From Myxococcales bacterium (GTDB taxonomy: Bacteria; Myxococcota_A; Polyangia; Fen-1088), in NCBI GenBank assembly GCA_003170035.1, contig PMZX01000011.1, forward strand, positions 481 through 6,094: a DNA stretch of 5,614 nt, read 5' to 3'. Each line of letters opens with the position of its first letter. The first letter of the stretch is position 1. Made by a program: the position numbers and the translations under genes. The notes beneath the pieces were generated by a model. It searched no databases. It saw nothing but the letters and a program-made list of their open reading frames with translations, and had not been told where the DNA came from. Of the stretch, positions 1 to 5,558 are shown piece by piece.

Positions 1-662
1 CAGCCATGACCCTGTGTAGCTACGCGGGCGACGACCTGCACGCCACCGGGCACGCCGCCATGATGGCGCTGTTCATGTCGGTCGACTACACGCAGCCCAA
101 CAGCATCCGCACCGGCATGTTCAAGGCGCTTGGCGGCATCGGCCCCACCACGTTCACGCAGTCGCAGGCAGAGCAAATCTGCGGCGCGTTTGACGGAACG
201 GCATCTCCGCTCGCATGGAATGGCAATATCTACACCACGTTTGGCACGACCAATATGTTGGCCCGTGGGCAAGCGGCCGACGGTCGCTTCGAGGATGAGG
301 GAATCGCGCTCGATTGGCTGCAGAGCAACCTTCAGATCGGAGTGTTCAACGTCATGCAGCAGGTGCCCGGAAAGATTCCCGCGACCGACGCAGGAACCGA
401 GATGCTCATCCAGGGCATGATCCCGACGCTCAATCTCGCGCGCAGCAACGGTCTGTGCGCGCCCGGCATCTGGGGCTTCCAGGGTGTCGGCGCCGTCAAC
501 ACTGGCGACTTCTTGCCTGCCGGCTACTACGTCTACGGCGCTCCCGTCTCATCGCAATCCACGGCCGACCGCGCGGCCCGCAAGGCGCCGCCCATCACGG
601 TCATCATGGTCGGGGCAGGCGCCCTCCAATACTGCGCGCCGACCGTCATCTTCCAACGCTAA
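1..662 (+). CDS. Tail sheath protein, DUF3383 type (5' partial)
   Basis: This is the C-terminal part of a protein that would polymerise around the tail tube and contract at infection. The reading frame (first full codon at base 3) is already open at the window edge. The ATG at base 6 is therefore probably an internal methionine: there is no Shine-Dalgarno in view and the 218 residues after it are shorter than the usual several-hundred-residue family length. Counting from that Met, ADGRFEDEGIALDWL (91-105), the KIPATDAG stretch (123-130), PAGYYVYGAP (171-180) and DRAARKAPPITV (188-199) match my memory of DUF3383 proteins, which serve as sheath in PB1-like and other myophages. The last 120 or so residues look like the conserved inner sheath domain. 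A tube gene follows 20 bases after the TAA, the standard sheath-tube order. The main uncertainty is the missing N-terminus; sheath rather than another DUF3383 role is inferred from family and context. Confidence 0.82.
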   Translation, partial: AMTLCSYAGDDLHATGHAAMMALFMSVDYTQPNSIRTGMFKALGGIGPTTFTQSQAEQICGAFDGTASPLAWNGNIYTTFGTTNMLARGQAADGRFEDEGIALDWLQSNLQIGVFNVMQQVPGKIPATDAGTEMLIQGMIPTLNLARSNGLCAPGIWGFQGVGAVNTGDFLPAGYYVYGAPVSSQSTADRAARKAPPITVIMVGAGALQYCAPTVIFQR

Positions 663-668
663 CCCACT

Positions 669-674
669 GAGGAG
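669..674 (+). promoter_or_regulatory. Shine-Dalgarno of the tail tube gene
   Basis: GAGGAG lies 8 bases before the ATG at 683, in the only clear intergenic gap of the sheath-tube junction. It is among the strongest ribosome binding sites in the window, which suits a tube protein needed in many copies. It fixes the start at 683. Confidence 0.75.
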
Positions 675-682
675 AAAGCCAA

Positions 683-1150
683 ATGAAATTGTACGACTGG
701 CGGACAAATCACCTGATACTCGACGGCGTTCTCGTCACGGGATACGCCACGGGCGACGACGTGCTCGGCATCGAACGACAAGCCGACAGCGCGACCAGCG
801 AAGTTGGGGCCGACGGGCGCATGACGCTCAGCCTGCATGCCGACAAGTCGATCAAGGTCACACTCAAACTGGCCCAAACGTCGCCCATGAACGCGATGCT
901 TTCCACCAAGTGCGCCGCACAGGACGCGCTGGAAGGCTTCGCGCCGTTGGTGGCGTCGTGGAAAGACAGCTACCGCAACGACAGCCTACAGACCACCGTG
1001 GGCTACGTCGAGAAGTTCGCGCCCATCAAGCGCGGCACGAAGGCCAACGATACCGAGTGGACCCTGATCTTTGAGCGTGGCGACTTGCTGCTCGGAAATC
1101 CCGTGTTCGCCGGCCTGCTGACCGCTGCGTCGGAAGCGCTGGGAGGCTGA
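683..1150 (+). CDS. Tail tube protein, DUF3277 type
   Basis: This 155-residue protein would stack as rings to form the inner tail tube through which DNA passes. Its pattern fits the DUF3277 family: an N-terminal strand region (LILDGVLVTGYATGDDVLGI, 11-30), an acidic segment followed by GADGRMTLSLHADKSIKVTL (42-61), the KLAQTSPMNAML stretch (62-73), and a C-terminal EWTLIFERGDLLLGNP (125-140). The alternation of short beta strands and the length match DUF3277 proteins, which are tube subunits in PB1-like myophages. The start is set by a strong Shine-Dalgarno. It sits directly after the sheath gene and 4 bases before the chaperone gene, the position expected for a tube. No signal peptide or membrane segment is visible, as expected for a structural protein assembled in the cytoplasm. 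The tube role comes from family knowledge plus gene order. Confidence 0.85.
   Translation: MKLYDWRTNHLILDGVLVTGYATGDDVLGIERQADSATSEVGADGRMTLSLHADKSIKVTLKLAQTSPMNAMLSTKCAAQDALEGFAPLVASWKDSYRNDSLQTTVGYVEKFAPIKRGTKANDTEWTLIFERGDLLLGNPVFAGLLTAASEALGG
1141..1146 (+). promoter_or_regulatory. Shine-Dalgarno of the tail assembly chaperone gene
   Basis: GGGAGG lies inside the last codons of the tube gene, 8 bases before the ATG at 1155. It supports that start and suggests translation coupled to the tube gene. Confidence 0.65.
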
Positions 1151-1154
1151 CCCG

Positions 1155-1583
1155 ATGGCGGCACTTCAGAAGGTCATCAACGGCCGTACCTACTCGTTCG
1201 ACCGCTGCGCGGCCATCGAGGCGCTCGACCTCGAGCTATCGCTCGCCAAGGTCGGGGCCTCGGAATTCGCCAATGTGGATGTGGCGGCGTTCGCGTCGCT
1301 GGCGGGACAAGATGATGCGCTCCGGGCGGCGCTAGGCCTGCAGTTGGCCGAGTCGCTTGGACGCATCGCCAAGAACCTCACGCACGCAGAATTGGTGCGC
1401 CTGATGACGCTCGTGTTCCAGTACGTCTCATGTGACGGCGTGACGATCACGAACCTCAACGTAACGTTCGCCGACCGCCCGCGGGACATCTGGATGGCGT
1501 TCATCGAAGCTCTGAAAGTGAACCTCGGCCCTTTAGGAGAAGGGCTCCTCACAAAGTCCCTAGCCCAGAAGCCAGCAACATAG
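1155..1583 (+). CDS. Tail assembly chaperone, unshifted (G-like) product
   Basis: This 142-residue protein sits between tube and tape measure genes, where contractile and long flexible tails encode their assembly chaperone (lambda G/GT, P2 E/E', and equivalents). Such chaperones bind the tape measure protein and help tube subunits polymerise around it; they are absent from the finished virion. The N-terminus (VINGRTYSFDRCAAIEALDL, 7-26) reads as a tail-tube-like or chaperone opening. The middle (about 45-95) is mainly helical and leucine/alanine rich, with NLTHAELVRLMTLVF at 74-88. The last 15 codons (after Leu127) are GC-poor in character and unlike a folded domain, as expected where the frame overlaps the extension. 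The start is supported by an upstream GGGAGG. Direct sequence recognition is modest; the assignment rests mainly on position, size and the overlapping -1 frame with a slippery site. Confidence 0.72.
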   Translation: MAALQKVINGRTYSFDRCAAIEALDLELSLAKVGASEFANVDVAAFASLAGQDDALRAALGLQLAESLGRIAKNLTHAELVRLMTLVFQYVSCDGVTITNLNVTFADRPRDIWMAFIEALKVNLGPLGEGLLTKSLAQKPAT

Positions 1584-1777
1584 AACCTGTCCAGTCGGAC
1601 AACATCGACTGGCGGATCTGGAGGCCCATCATGCGAGACCCGCCACTCTGCGAATACTGGCAGCTAGCCGAGACCGGGCCCCACACGTATTCGTTGGCGT
1701 GGCTGATGGATGTACACGAGGCGATGGACATGGAAGACGAAATGCTACGGCGGCAACGGGCGGCCACGAAGGAATAG
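1155..1777 (+). CDS. Predicted -1 frameshifted chaperone fusion (GT-like)
   Basis: A -1 slip at 1529-1535 would join codons 1-127 of the chaperone gene to 80 codons of the frame ending at the TAG at 1775-1777, giving a 207-residue fusion. The -1 frame is stop-free from 1436 to 1774, so it overlaps the chaperone frame by about 148 bases. Between 1436 and 1630 it holds no ATG, GTG or TTG, so its upstream part can be read only by frameshifting. The extension looks protein-like: IDWRIWRPIMRDPPLCEYWQL is split around residue 160, followed by a helical LAWLMDVHEAMDMEDEMLRR near the C-terminus. Tryptophans lie on both sides of the internal ATG, suggesting that coding constraint begins before it. In lambda-type phages the longer form contacts the tape measure protein and is made at a low ratio. 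The ratio here cannot be read from the sequence. Confidence 0.62.
1529..1535 (+). promoter_or_regulatory. Slippery heptamer for programmed -1 frameshift
   Basis: C CCT TTA matches X XXY YYZ in the chaperone frame: codons CCT (1530-1532) and TTA (1533-1535) are preceded by the C that ends GGC. After slipping, the two tRNAs would re-pair with CCC and TTT, with only third-position mismatches. It lies 15 codons before the chaperone stop, the usual place in tail chaperone genes, and the slip leads into the open extension frame. Confidence 0.65.
1535..1566 (+). promoter_or_regulatory. Candidate stimulatory RNA hairpins after the slippery site
   Basis: Two mutually exclusive short stems can be drawn. 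One pairs AGGAG (1535-1539) with CTCCT (1545-1549) over a 5-base loop, but it overlaps the last base of the heptamer. The other pairs GGGCT (1542-1546) with AGCCC (1562-1566) over a 15-base loop, leaving a 6-base spacer after the heptamer, the spacing typical of -1 stimulators. Both are only 5 bp, so this is a weak call made by eye. Confidence 0.35.
1620..1624 (+). promoter_or_regulatory. Internal Shine-Dalgarno before ATG 1631
   Basis: GGAGG with a 6-base spacer precedes the ATG at 1631, inside the chaperone extension frame. It is strong enough to allow independent starts there, although the GG and AGG bases also encode Trp and Arg codons of the predicted fusion and may be fortuitous. Confidence 0.45.
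1631..1777 (+). CDS. Small protein / C-terminal piece of the chaperone extension
   Basis: A 48-residue reading frame begins at an ATG with a well-placed GGAGG and ends 3 bases before the tape measure start. It begins MRDPPLCEYWQL and ends in an acidic, probably helical segment (LMDVHEAMDMEDEMLRRQR). It is in the -1 frame relative to the chaperone gene. It may be translated on its own, only as the end of the frameshift fusion, or both. Automated annotation would likely call it a hypothetical protein. Its position between chaperone and tape measure matches the T part of G/GT systems, so I favour a chaperone extension, with the free 48-residue form as a possibility. Confidence 0.5.
   Translation: MRDPPLCEYWQLAETGPHTYSLAWLMDVHEAMDMEDEMLRRQRAATKE
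1769..1773 (+). promoter_or_regulatory. Shine-Dalgarno of the tape measure gene
   Basis: AAGGA with a 7-base spacer precedes the ATG at 1781 and lies within the last codons of the chaperone extension frame. It supports the chosen start and suggests coupling of tape measure translation to the extension frame. Confidence 0.6.
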
Positions 1778-1780
1778 CGC

Positions 1781-3391
1781 ATGCCTAGCGTCATCGACTC
1801 ACTCTTAGTCCGTTTAGGTTTTAGCGTCGACCCGAAGGGCCTGGAGGGCTTTGCCGCCAAGGTTGAGGGCCTCAAGACCGGTATGATGACGATGGGCGCG
1901 GCGGCGGCCGGGGCGGTCTACGGCATCGCGCATCTGGTGAGGGGTACGTCCGAGCGCATGGCCGGCATCGCGGAGTTCAGCGAGCAGATGGGGTTGAGCG
2001 CCCGCACCGTTGCGAGTCTTGGCAAGGTGGCGCGCGAGAACGGCGGCAGTCTGGAGGGTCTGGAACAGGGCCTGCGGCAGATGACCATCATGGCCGGGCA
2101 GGCTGCGCAGGGCATTGGGCGCGGGGCCATGATCTTCAAGCGCTTCGGCCTCCAGGTGAAGGACACGCACGGCCAGGTCAAGCCGGTCGAGCAGCTCCTG
2201 GGCGACGTGGCGGACAAGCTGCAGAAACTTCCGAGCCTTGGGCAGAAGCTGGCACTTGGCTCGCGCCTTGGATTCGATGCCGCCACGGTCAAGTTGCTCA
2301 GTGAGGGGCGCGAGCACTTCGAGGCCCTGCGCAACACAGCCTTGAAGAACATCCCCTTTGCCGATCGTGACTACGCGGCAGCTCTGCAGACGGAACGGCT
2401 TTTTAAGAAGTCCGAGGATTCGATCACGCGGCTGAAGGACCGCATCGCCGTCGGGCTTCTGCCGGTGGTGAACGCCTTTCTTGAAAACACGATCAAGTGG
2501 GCGACGAATGAGAACAACATTCGGAAGCTCAAGAACATCTTCGGCGAACTCGCGAGCGTCCTGACCTTCGTGGTCAAGCACGCCAAGGCTGCGGCGTTCG
2601 GGTTCGCGGCCATCACGCTCGCCATGAAGGGTATGAACACGCTGCTGAAGACCAGTCTTCTGGGCGCTTTCCTGCTGGTAGCGGAAGACCTTTGGGTGTT
2701 CTACCGTGGCGGCACGTCGGTTACAGGATGGATGCTGACGAAATTCCCTTACGCTGTCGAGGTGATGGAGGGTAGCCTTGTCGCCCTAGGAGCTGCGCTG
2801 ATCGGGCTGTCGCTTGGCAGCGGTCCAGTTGGAATATTTGCGGGCGCCATCGGTGGAATCGTGATGGGCACCATGGCCATTCACGACGCCTGGAATCCTC
2901 TTATGCAATGGTTCGGCGAGCAGTGGGACTGGCTCGAAGACAAGGTGCGGACGTTCCTGAAGGTGCTGTCGTGGCCCGTGTGGGCAGTGCTCAAGCTCAC
3001 AGGTGGTTCGGCCAACGTCGAAGCCGTATATGGGAAAGATCGCGGGCCGACGGGAGCCCGTAAGACCCTGGCGGATCTGTCGAAATTCGACGAAAAGGAC
3101 TTCAACGAACGGATGGCGGCATTCCGGCAGCGCAATGTCCAGGGCGGTGGGGTCCTGGCGCCCAATGCGGGCAACATGCTGACCTGGGGGCGCGGGGAAG
3201 CGGCCAGCAACGTCAACAACACCACGACCATCGGTGAGCTTCATATGAACTTCACGGGCACGCCGAAGCCAGAAGACGCGAAGAAACTCTACAAGGCGAT
3301 GATGCTGGAGGCGCAACGCGAAGGGCTGACATCCGGCAAGGACGTCCAGCGCGCCAAGGGCATGAACGCCGCAGGGGGGAAGGCCGGCTGA
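1781..3391 (+). CDS. Tail tape measure protein
   Basis: This 536-residue protein would set tail length by running through the growing tube and may be released toward the host envelope at DNA ejection. The N-terminus (VIDSLLVRLGFSVDPKGLEGF, split at 4-24) and the Ala/Gly-rich helix at 33-52 are typical tape measure openings. EQMGLSARTVASLGKVA (68-84) with GGSLEGLEQGLRQM (88-101), DAATVKLLSEG (166-176) and EDLWVFYRGGTSVTG (302-316) are patterns I recall from phage tape measure proteins. Hydrophobic segments lie at about 255-300 and 332-366. The C-terminus (about 478-515) reads as a small strand-helix domain (TIGELHMNFTGTPKPEDAKKLY). At about 0.15 nm per residue the length predicts a tail near 80 nm, which is short. 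No lytic transglycosylase or peptidase motif was seen. The stop overlaps the next start by one base (TGATG). Confidence 0.88.
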   Translation: MPSVIDSLLVRLGFSVDPKGLEGFAAKVEGLKTGMMTMGAAAAGAVYGIAHLVRGTSERMAGIAEFSEQMGLSARTVASLGKVARENGGSLEGLEQGLRQMTIMAGQAAQGIGRGAMIFKRFGLQVKDTHGQVKPVEQLLGDVADKLQKLPSLGQKLALGSRLGFDAATVKLLSEGREHFEALRNTALKNIPFADRDYAAALQTERLFKKSEDSITRLKDRIAVGLLPVVNAFLENTIKWATNENNIRKLKNIFGELASVLTFVVKHAKAAAFGFAAITLAMKGMNTLLKTSLLGAFLLVAEDLWVFYRGGTSVTGWMLTKFPYAVEVMEGSLVALGAALIGLSLGSGPVGIFAGAIGGIVMGTMAIHDAWNPLMQWFGEQWDWLEDKVRTFLKVLSWPVWAVLKLTGGSANVEAVYGKDRGPTGARKTLADLSKFDEKDFNERMAAFRQRNVQGGGVLAPNAGNMLTWGRGEAASNVNNTTTIGELHMNFTGTPKPEDAKKLYKAMMLEAQREGLTSGKDVQRAKGMNAAGGKAG

Positions 3392-4080
3392 TGCCTCAGA
3401 CTGCCATCATCCAGAGGGCCTTGACTTTCCAGGTTGACCCGGACACGGGCATCCAGGACGTGATGATCTTCGATTCAACGATCAGCGAGGAACACAACTT
3501 CGAGGTGGCGATCACTGAGAATCCCGTCGAGACGGGCGTGAGTATGGCGGACCACGCCTACGCAAGGCCGATGCGGCTCACGATGGAAGTGGTTGTGACC
3601 AATACGCCGCTGCTGGTCCCGAACTCAGACGACCCGCCGGGCATGCGGGACGTGCGCAGTTTGGCCATCTACCACGGGCTGCAGTTCATGGGGCCAAATG
3701 AACTGCGCACCGTCAACGCTTGGCAGGCGATACTGGCCAAGGCCAACAGCTTCGCCGTATTCGACGTGCAGACGGGCCTTATTTTGTACCCCAACATGAT
3801 GTTAGACACGGGCTCGGTCAAGCAGAAGGTCGACTCCGCGGGCATCATGCGTGCGACGATCAGTCTGCACCAGGTGACGTTCGCCACCACGTCCACCGTC
3901 GTCTATCCGCCGCGTGCGCCGAAGAAGCCCAAGCGGCAGGCGGCAGCACCAAAGGACGACGGACACCAGACTCCAGAAACACCTACCGATGCGCAGGAGA
4001 AGCCAATTTCCATCGGTGCATCTGCATTGGGCATTACACCCGAATCGCTGAAGGCAGCGCAGGGAATGTTTGGACCGTAG
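3391..4080 (+). CDS. Dit-like baseplate/tail protein
   Basis: This 229-residue protein follows the tape measure gene, the usual place for the Dit or tube-initiator baseplate ring protein that joins tube and hub. Residues 22-72 (VMIFDSTISEEHNFEVAIT, then VETGVSMADHAYARPMRLTME) match the start of Dit-like phage tail domains, where a strand is followed by an E.P.E.G..ADH pattern. Residues 87-170 continue with mixed strands and helices (AWQAILAKANSFAVFDVQTGL, split at 110-130) and end in a strand run. From about 173 to 206 a Pro/Lys/Ala-rich, probably disordered linker follows, then a short helical tail (IGASALGITPESLKAAQGMF). The start is coupled to the tape measure stop and preceded by a G-rich purine tract (3374-3383) that can act as Shine-Dalgarno. 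The assignment is family pattern plus context. Confidence 0.75.
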   Translation: MPQTAIIQRALTFQVDPDTGIQDVMIFDSTISEEHNFEVAITENPVETGVSMADHAYARPMRLTMEVVVTNTPLLVPNSDDPPGMRDVRSLAIYHGLQFMGPNELRTVNAWQAILAKANSFAVFDVQTGLILYPNMMLDTGSVKQKVDSAGIMRATISLHQVTFATTSTVVYPPRAPKKPKRQAAAPKDDGHQTPETPTDAQEKPISIGASALGITPESLKAAQGMFGP

Positions 4081-4082
4081 CC

Positions 4083-4499
4083 ATGGTGATCGTCCCCTTC
4101 ACGTCCGACAACTTCCGCAGCTTCAACTGCGCGCTGAACGGCGTGACGTATGACTTCACCCAGAACTACAACGATCGCAACGGCGTCTGGTCGTTCGACA
4201 TGGCGGACCACGCGATGGGGGCGCCCATCATCTCGGGTGTGCCGATTCTGATTGGCTGCGACATGCTGGCTCCCTACGGGCTCGGCATTGGGACCATGTT
4301 CGCCGTGGACTTGGCGGCCACCACACAGCCGGCCATCATCGGGATGACGCCCACGCAGACCGAGATTGCCAACGCGACAGCCAGCAGCGTCGGGCCGGTG
4401 CTGCAGTCGGTGGACGCCGATCCGCTGGGCTCGTTCAACGACGACCTGGGAAACCGGGTGATCGTCGTGTACTTGGCGCCCGACGAGGTTTCGTCATGA
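4083..4499 (+). CDS. Baseplate plug protein, Pam3 gp18-like
   Basis: This 138-residue protein resembles the small baseplate plug family described from cyanophage Pam3 (gp18; earlier a DUF of phage proteins). The recognisable pattern is a short N-terminal strand (VIVPFTSDNFRSFNCALNG, 2-20), VTYDFTQNYNDRNGVWSFDM (21-40), GAPIISGVPILIGCDMLAPY (46-65) and GTMFAVDLA (70-78). This matches the family's F...L.G..Y......N...G.W..D and G.PI..G..L..G.DLL motifs. The last 60 residues are less conserved. In Pam3 this protein helps close the central baseplate channel. The start lies 2 bases after the upstream TAG and has no well-placed Shine-Dalgarno (AGGGAA is 16 bases away), so it is probably coupled to the Dit-like gene. 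The same frame is open upstream to about 3720, but that part overlaps the Dit-like gene and is not used here. Confidence 0.78.
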   Translation: MVIVPFTSDNFRSFNCALNGVTYDFTQNYNDRNGVWSFDMADHAMGAPIISGVPILIGCDMLAPYGLGIGTMFAVDLAATTQPAIIGMTPTQTEIANATASSVGPVLQSVDADPLGSFNDDLGNRVIVVYLAPDEVSS

Positions 4500-5545
4500 T
4501 CGGCGCGACCGGCACCACCATCTCGGCGATGAACGCGCCAACGCTGCCCAAGGGAGTGAAGTGGCTGCGCCGTGCGCAGGTGCTGGTGGGCAAGAATGGC
4601 AACGGTGACGTGAGCCCCACGACGGGGCGGCTCATCAGCAGCGTCCAGGCGGACGGCTCGCCTGGCCTGCGCATCACATTCGACATTCAGAAGACCATCT
4701 ACCGAACGCCCAACCAGGGGCTCATCAAGGTCTACAATTTGAGCCAGCCGCACGAAAAGGAAATCGACCAGGAGTTCAATGACATCATCCTGCAGGCCGG
4801 CTATCAGAGCGACATGCGACTTACCTTCCGCGGGAACATTCGTTTCACTCACTTCTACCGAGAAGGCAACGACCACCTCTCGGAGGTCAACGCGGGCGAC
4901 GGCGACAAGGACTTCCGGGGCGCTCTGGTGAACTTCACGCTCGGGGCTGGGCACGACGACGAGGACACAATCCGCAAGCTGCTCGAATCCATGCAGGCCA
5001 CGACGCTGGGCCACGTCCACGGCAAGCACATCAAGCGGGACCGCATCAGGGGCCGCACGTACAACGGCAACGCCCGCGACGTGCTAGACCGCATCGCCAA
5101 GGAGAGCGACGGCCACTGGTCGATCCAGGACGGAAAGCTCATCATGGTGCCGGTCGATTCGGTTCTGCCAGACCAGGCCATCGAGGTGTCGAGCGAGACG
5201 GGCCTACTCGAAACTCCCGAGGTGAACGACAAGGGCATCACGATCAAGGTGATGATGGACCCGCGAATCATCCCCGGCGGGAAGCTCTGGCTCAAGAACA
5301 ACGAGGTCAAGCAGAAGCACCTTCAGAGCGCACTCACTGGACAGAAGCACAAGCTCAAGGGGGCGAAGACTCCCGTGCGGCTCGACCCCGATGGCGTCTA
5401 CAAGGTCTTTGCGGTACGGCACGTGGGCGACACGCGCGGGAGCCCCGACTGGTATTCGGAGTGTCGATGCGTTGGCCTCGACCAGCCGATACCAAGCCGC
5501 AAGGGCATGCCTACCTCTAGCACGCCAGATTCCGATATCCTGTAG
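4496..5545 (+). CDS. Baseplate hub protein, E217 gp41-like
   Basis: This 349-residue protein is likely the trimeric central hub (functionally like T4 gp27 or Mu gp44) linking tube to spike. Residues 58-82 (LRITFDIQKT, then NQGLIKVYNLS) and 96-112 (DIILQAGY...LTFRGNI) form the beta-rich tube-like domain. DGDKDFRGALVNFTLGAG (135-152) matches the DGD..........N.sla.G stretch of hub proteins. RTYNGNARDVLDRIAKESD (187-205) with WSIQDGKLIMVP (208-219) is the small helical/strand module. ETGLLETPEVNDKGITIKVMM (split at 234-254) with DPRIIPGGKLWL (255-266) and the late YKVFAVRHVGDTRG (302-315) match the GLig.P and v.h.Gdt.g patterns of this group. No lysozyme or peptidase domain is fused. The ATG overlaps the plug stop (ATGA) and has GAGG 7 bases upstream; Met12 is an alternative start with weaker support. 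Confidence 0.82.
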   Translation: MIGATGTTISAMNAPTLPKGVKWLRRAQVLVGKNGNGDVSPTTGRLISSVQADGSPGLRITFDIQKTIYRTPNQGLIKVYNLSQPHEKEIDQEFNDIILQAGYQSDMRLTFRGNIRFTHFYREGNDHLSEVNAGDGDKDFRGALVNFTLGAGHDDEDTIRKLLESMQATTLGHVHGKHIKRDRIRGRTYNGNARDVLDRIAKESDGHWSIQDGKLIMVPVDSVLPDQAIEVSSETGLLETPEVNDKGITIKVMMDPRIIPGGKLWLKNNEVKQKHLQSALTGQKHKLKGAKTPVRLDPDGVYKVFAVRHVGDTRGSPDWYSECRCVGLDQPIPSRKGMPTSSTPDSDIL

Positions 5546-5552
5546 AAGGAAG
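5546..5552 (+). promoter_or_regulatory. Shine-Dalgarno of the last, partial gene
   Basis: AAGGAAG begins just after the hub stop and stands 6 bases before the ATG at 5559. It supports a real gene start in the final 56 bases. Confidence 0.6.
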
Positions 5553-5558
5553 AACACG

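Noticed and set aside
6..8. ATG at base 6 as the true start of the sheath protein
   Set aside because: The frame is open to the window edge, there is no visible ribosome binding site, and the product would be far shorter than the family.
660..682. Terminator or promoter in the sheath-tube gap
   Set aside because: The gap is only 20 bases and is filled by a Shine-Dalgarno; no hairpin with T-run or -10/-35 pair was seen.
484..1074. Plus-strand open frame across the sheath-tube junction
   Set aside because: Its product is low-complexity (Arg/Ser/Pro/Thr rich) and overlaps two better supported genes in other frames.
1814..2581. Long minus-strand open frame (255 codons) opposite the tape measure gene
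   Set aside because: It is antisense to a well-supported gene in GC-rich DNA, where such frames are common; its translation is rich in Arg, His and Leu with no domain pattern.
3374..3391. G-run (six G) at the end of the tape measure gene, where a -1 slip would fuse it in frame with the Dit-like protein
   Set aside because: The run is preceded by A, so it does not form a full X XXY YYZ heptamer in frame. I know of no tape measure-Dit fusion, and the run is better explained as the Shine-Dalgarno of the next gene.
3720..4082. Upstream extension of the plug frame to an ATG at 3720
   Set aside because: It overlaps the Dit-like gene fully, and the translated extension is Gly/Arg/His/Ala rich with no family match; the family-like sequence starts at 4083.
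4274..5029. Minus-strand open frame (251 codons) across the plug and hub genes
   Set aside because: It spans two convincing + strand genes and their junction, has no recognisable motif and is best explained as a codon-bias shadow.
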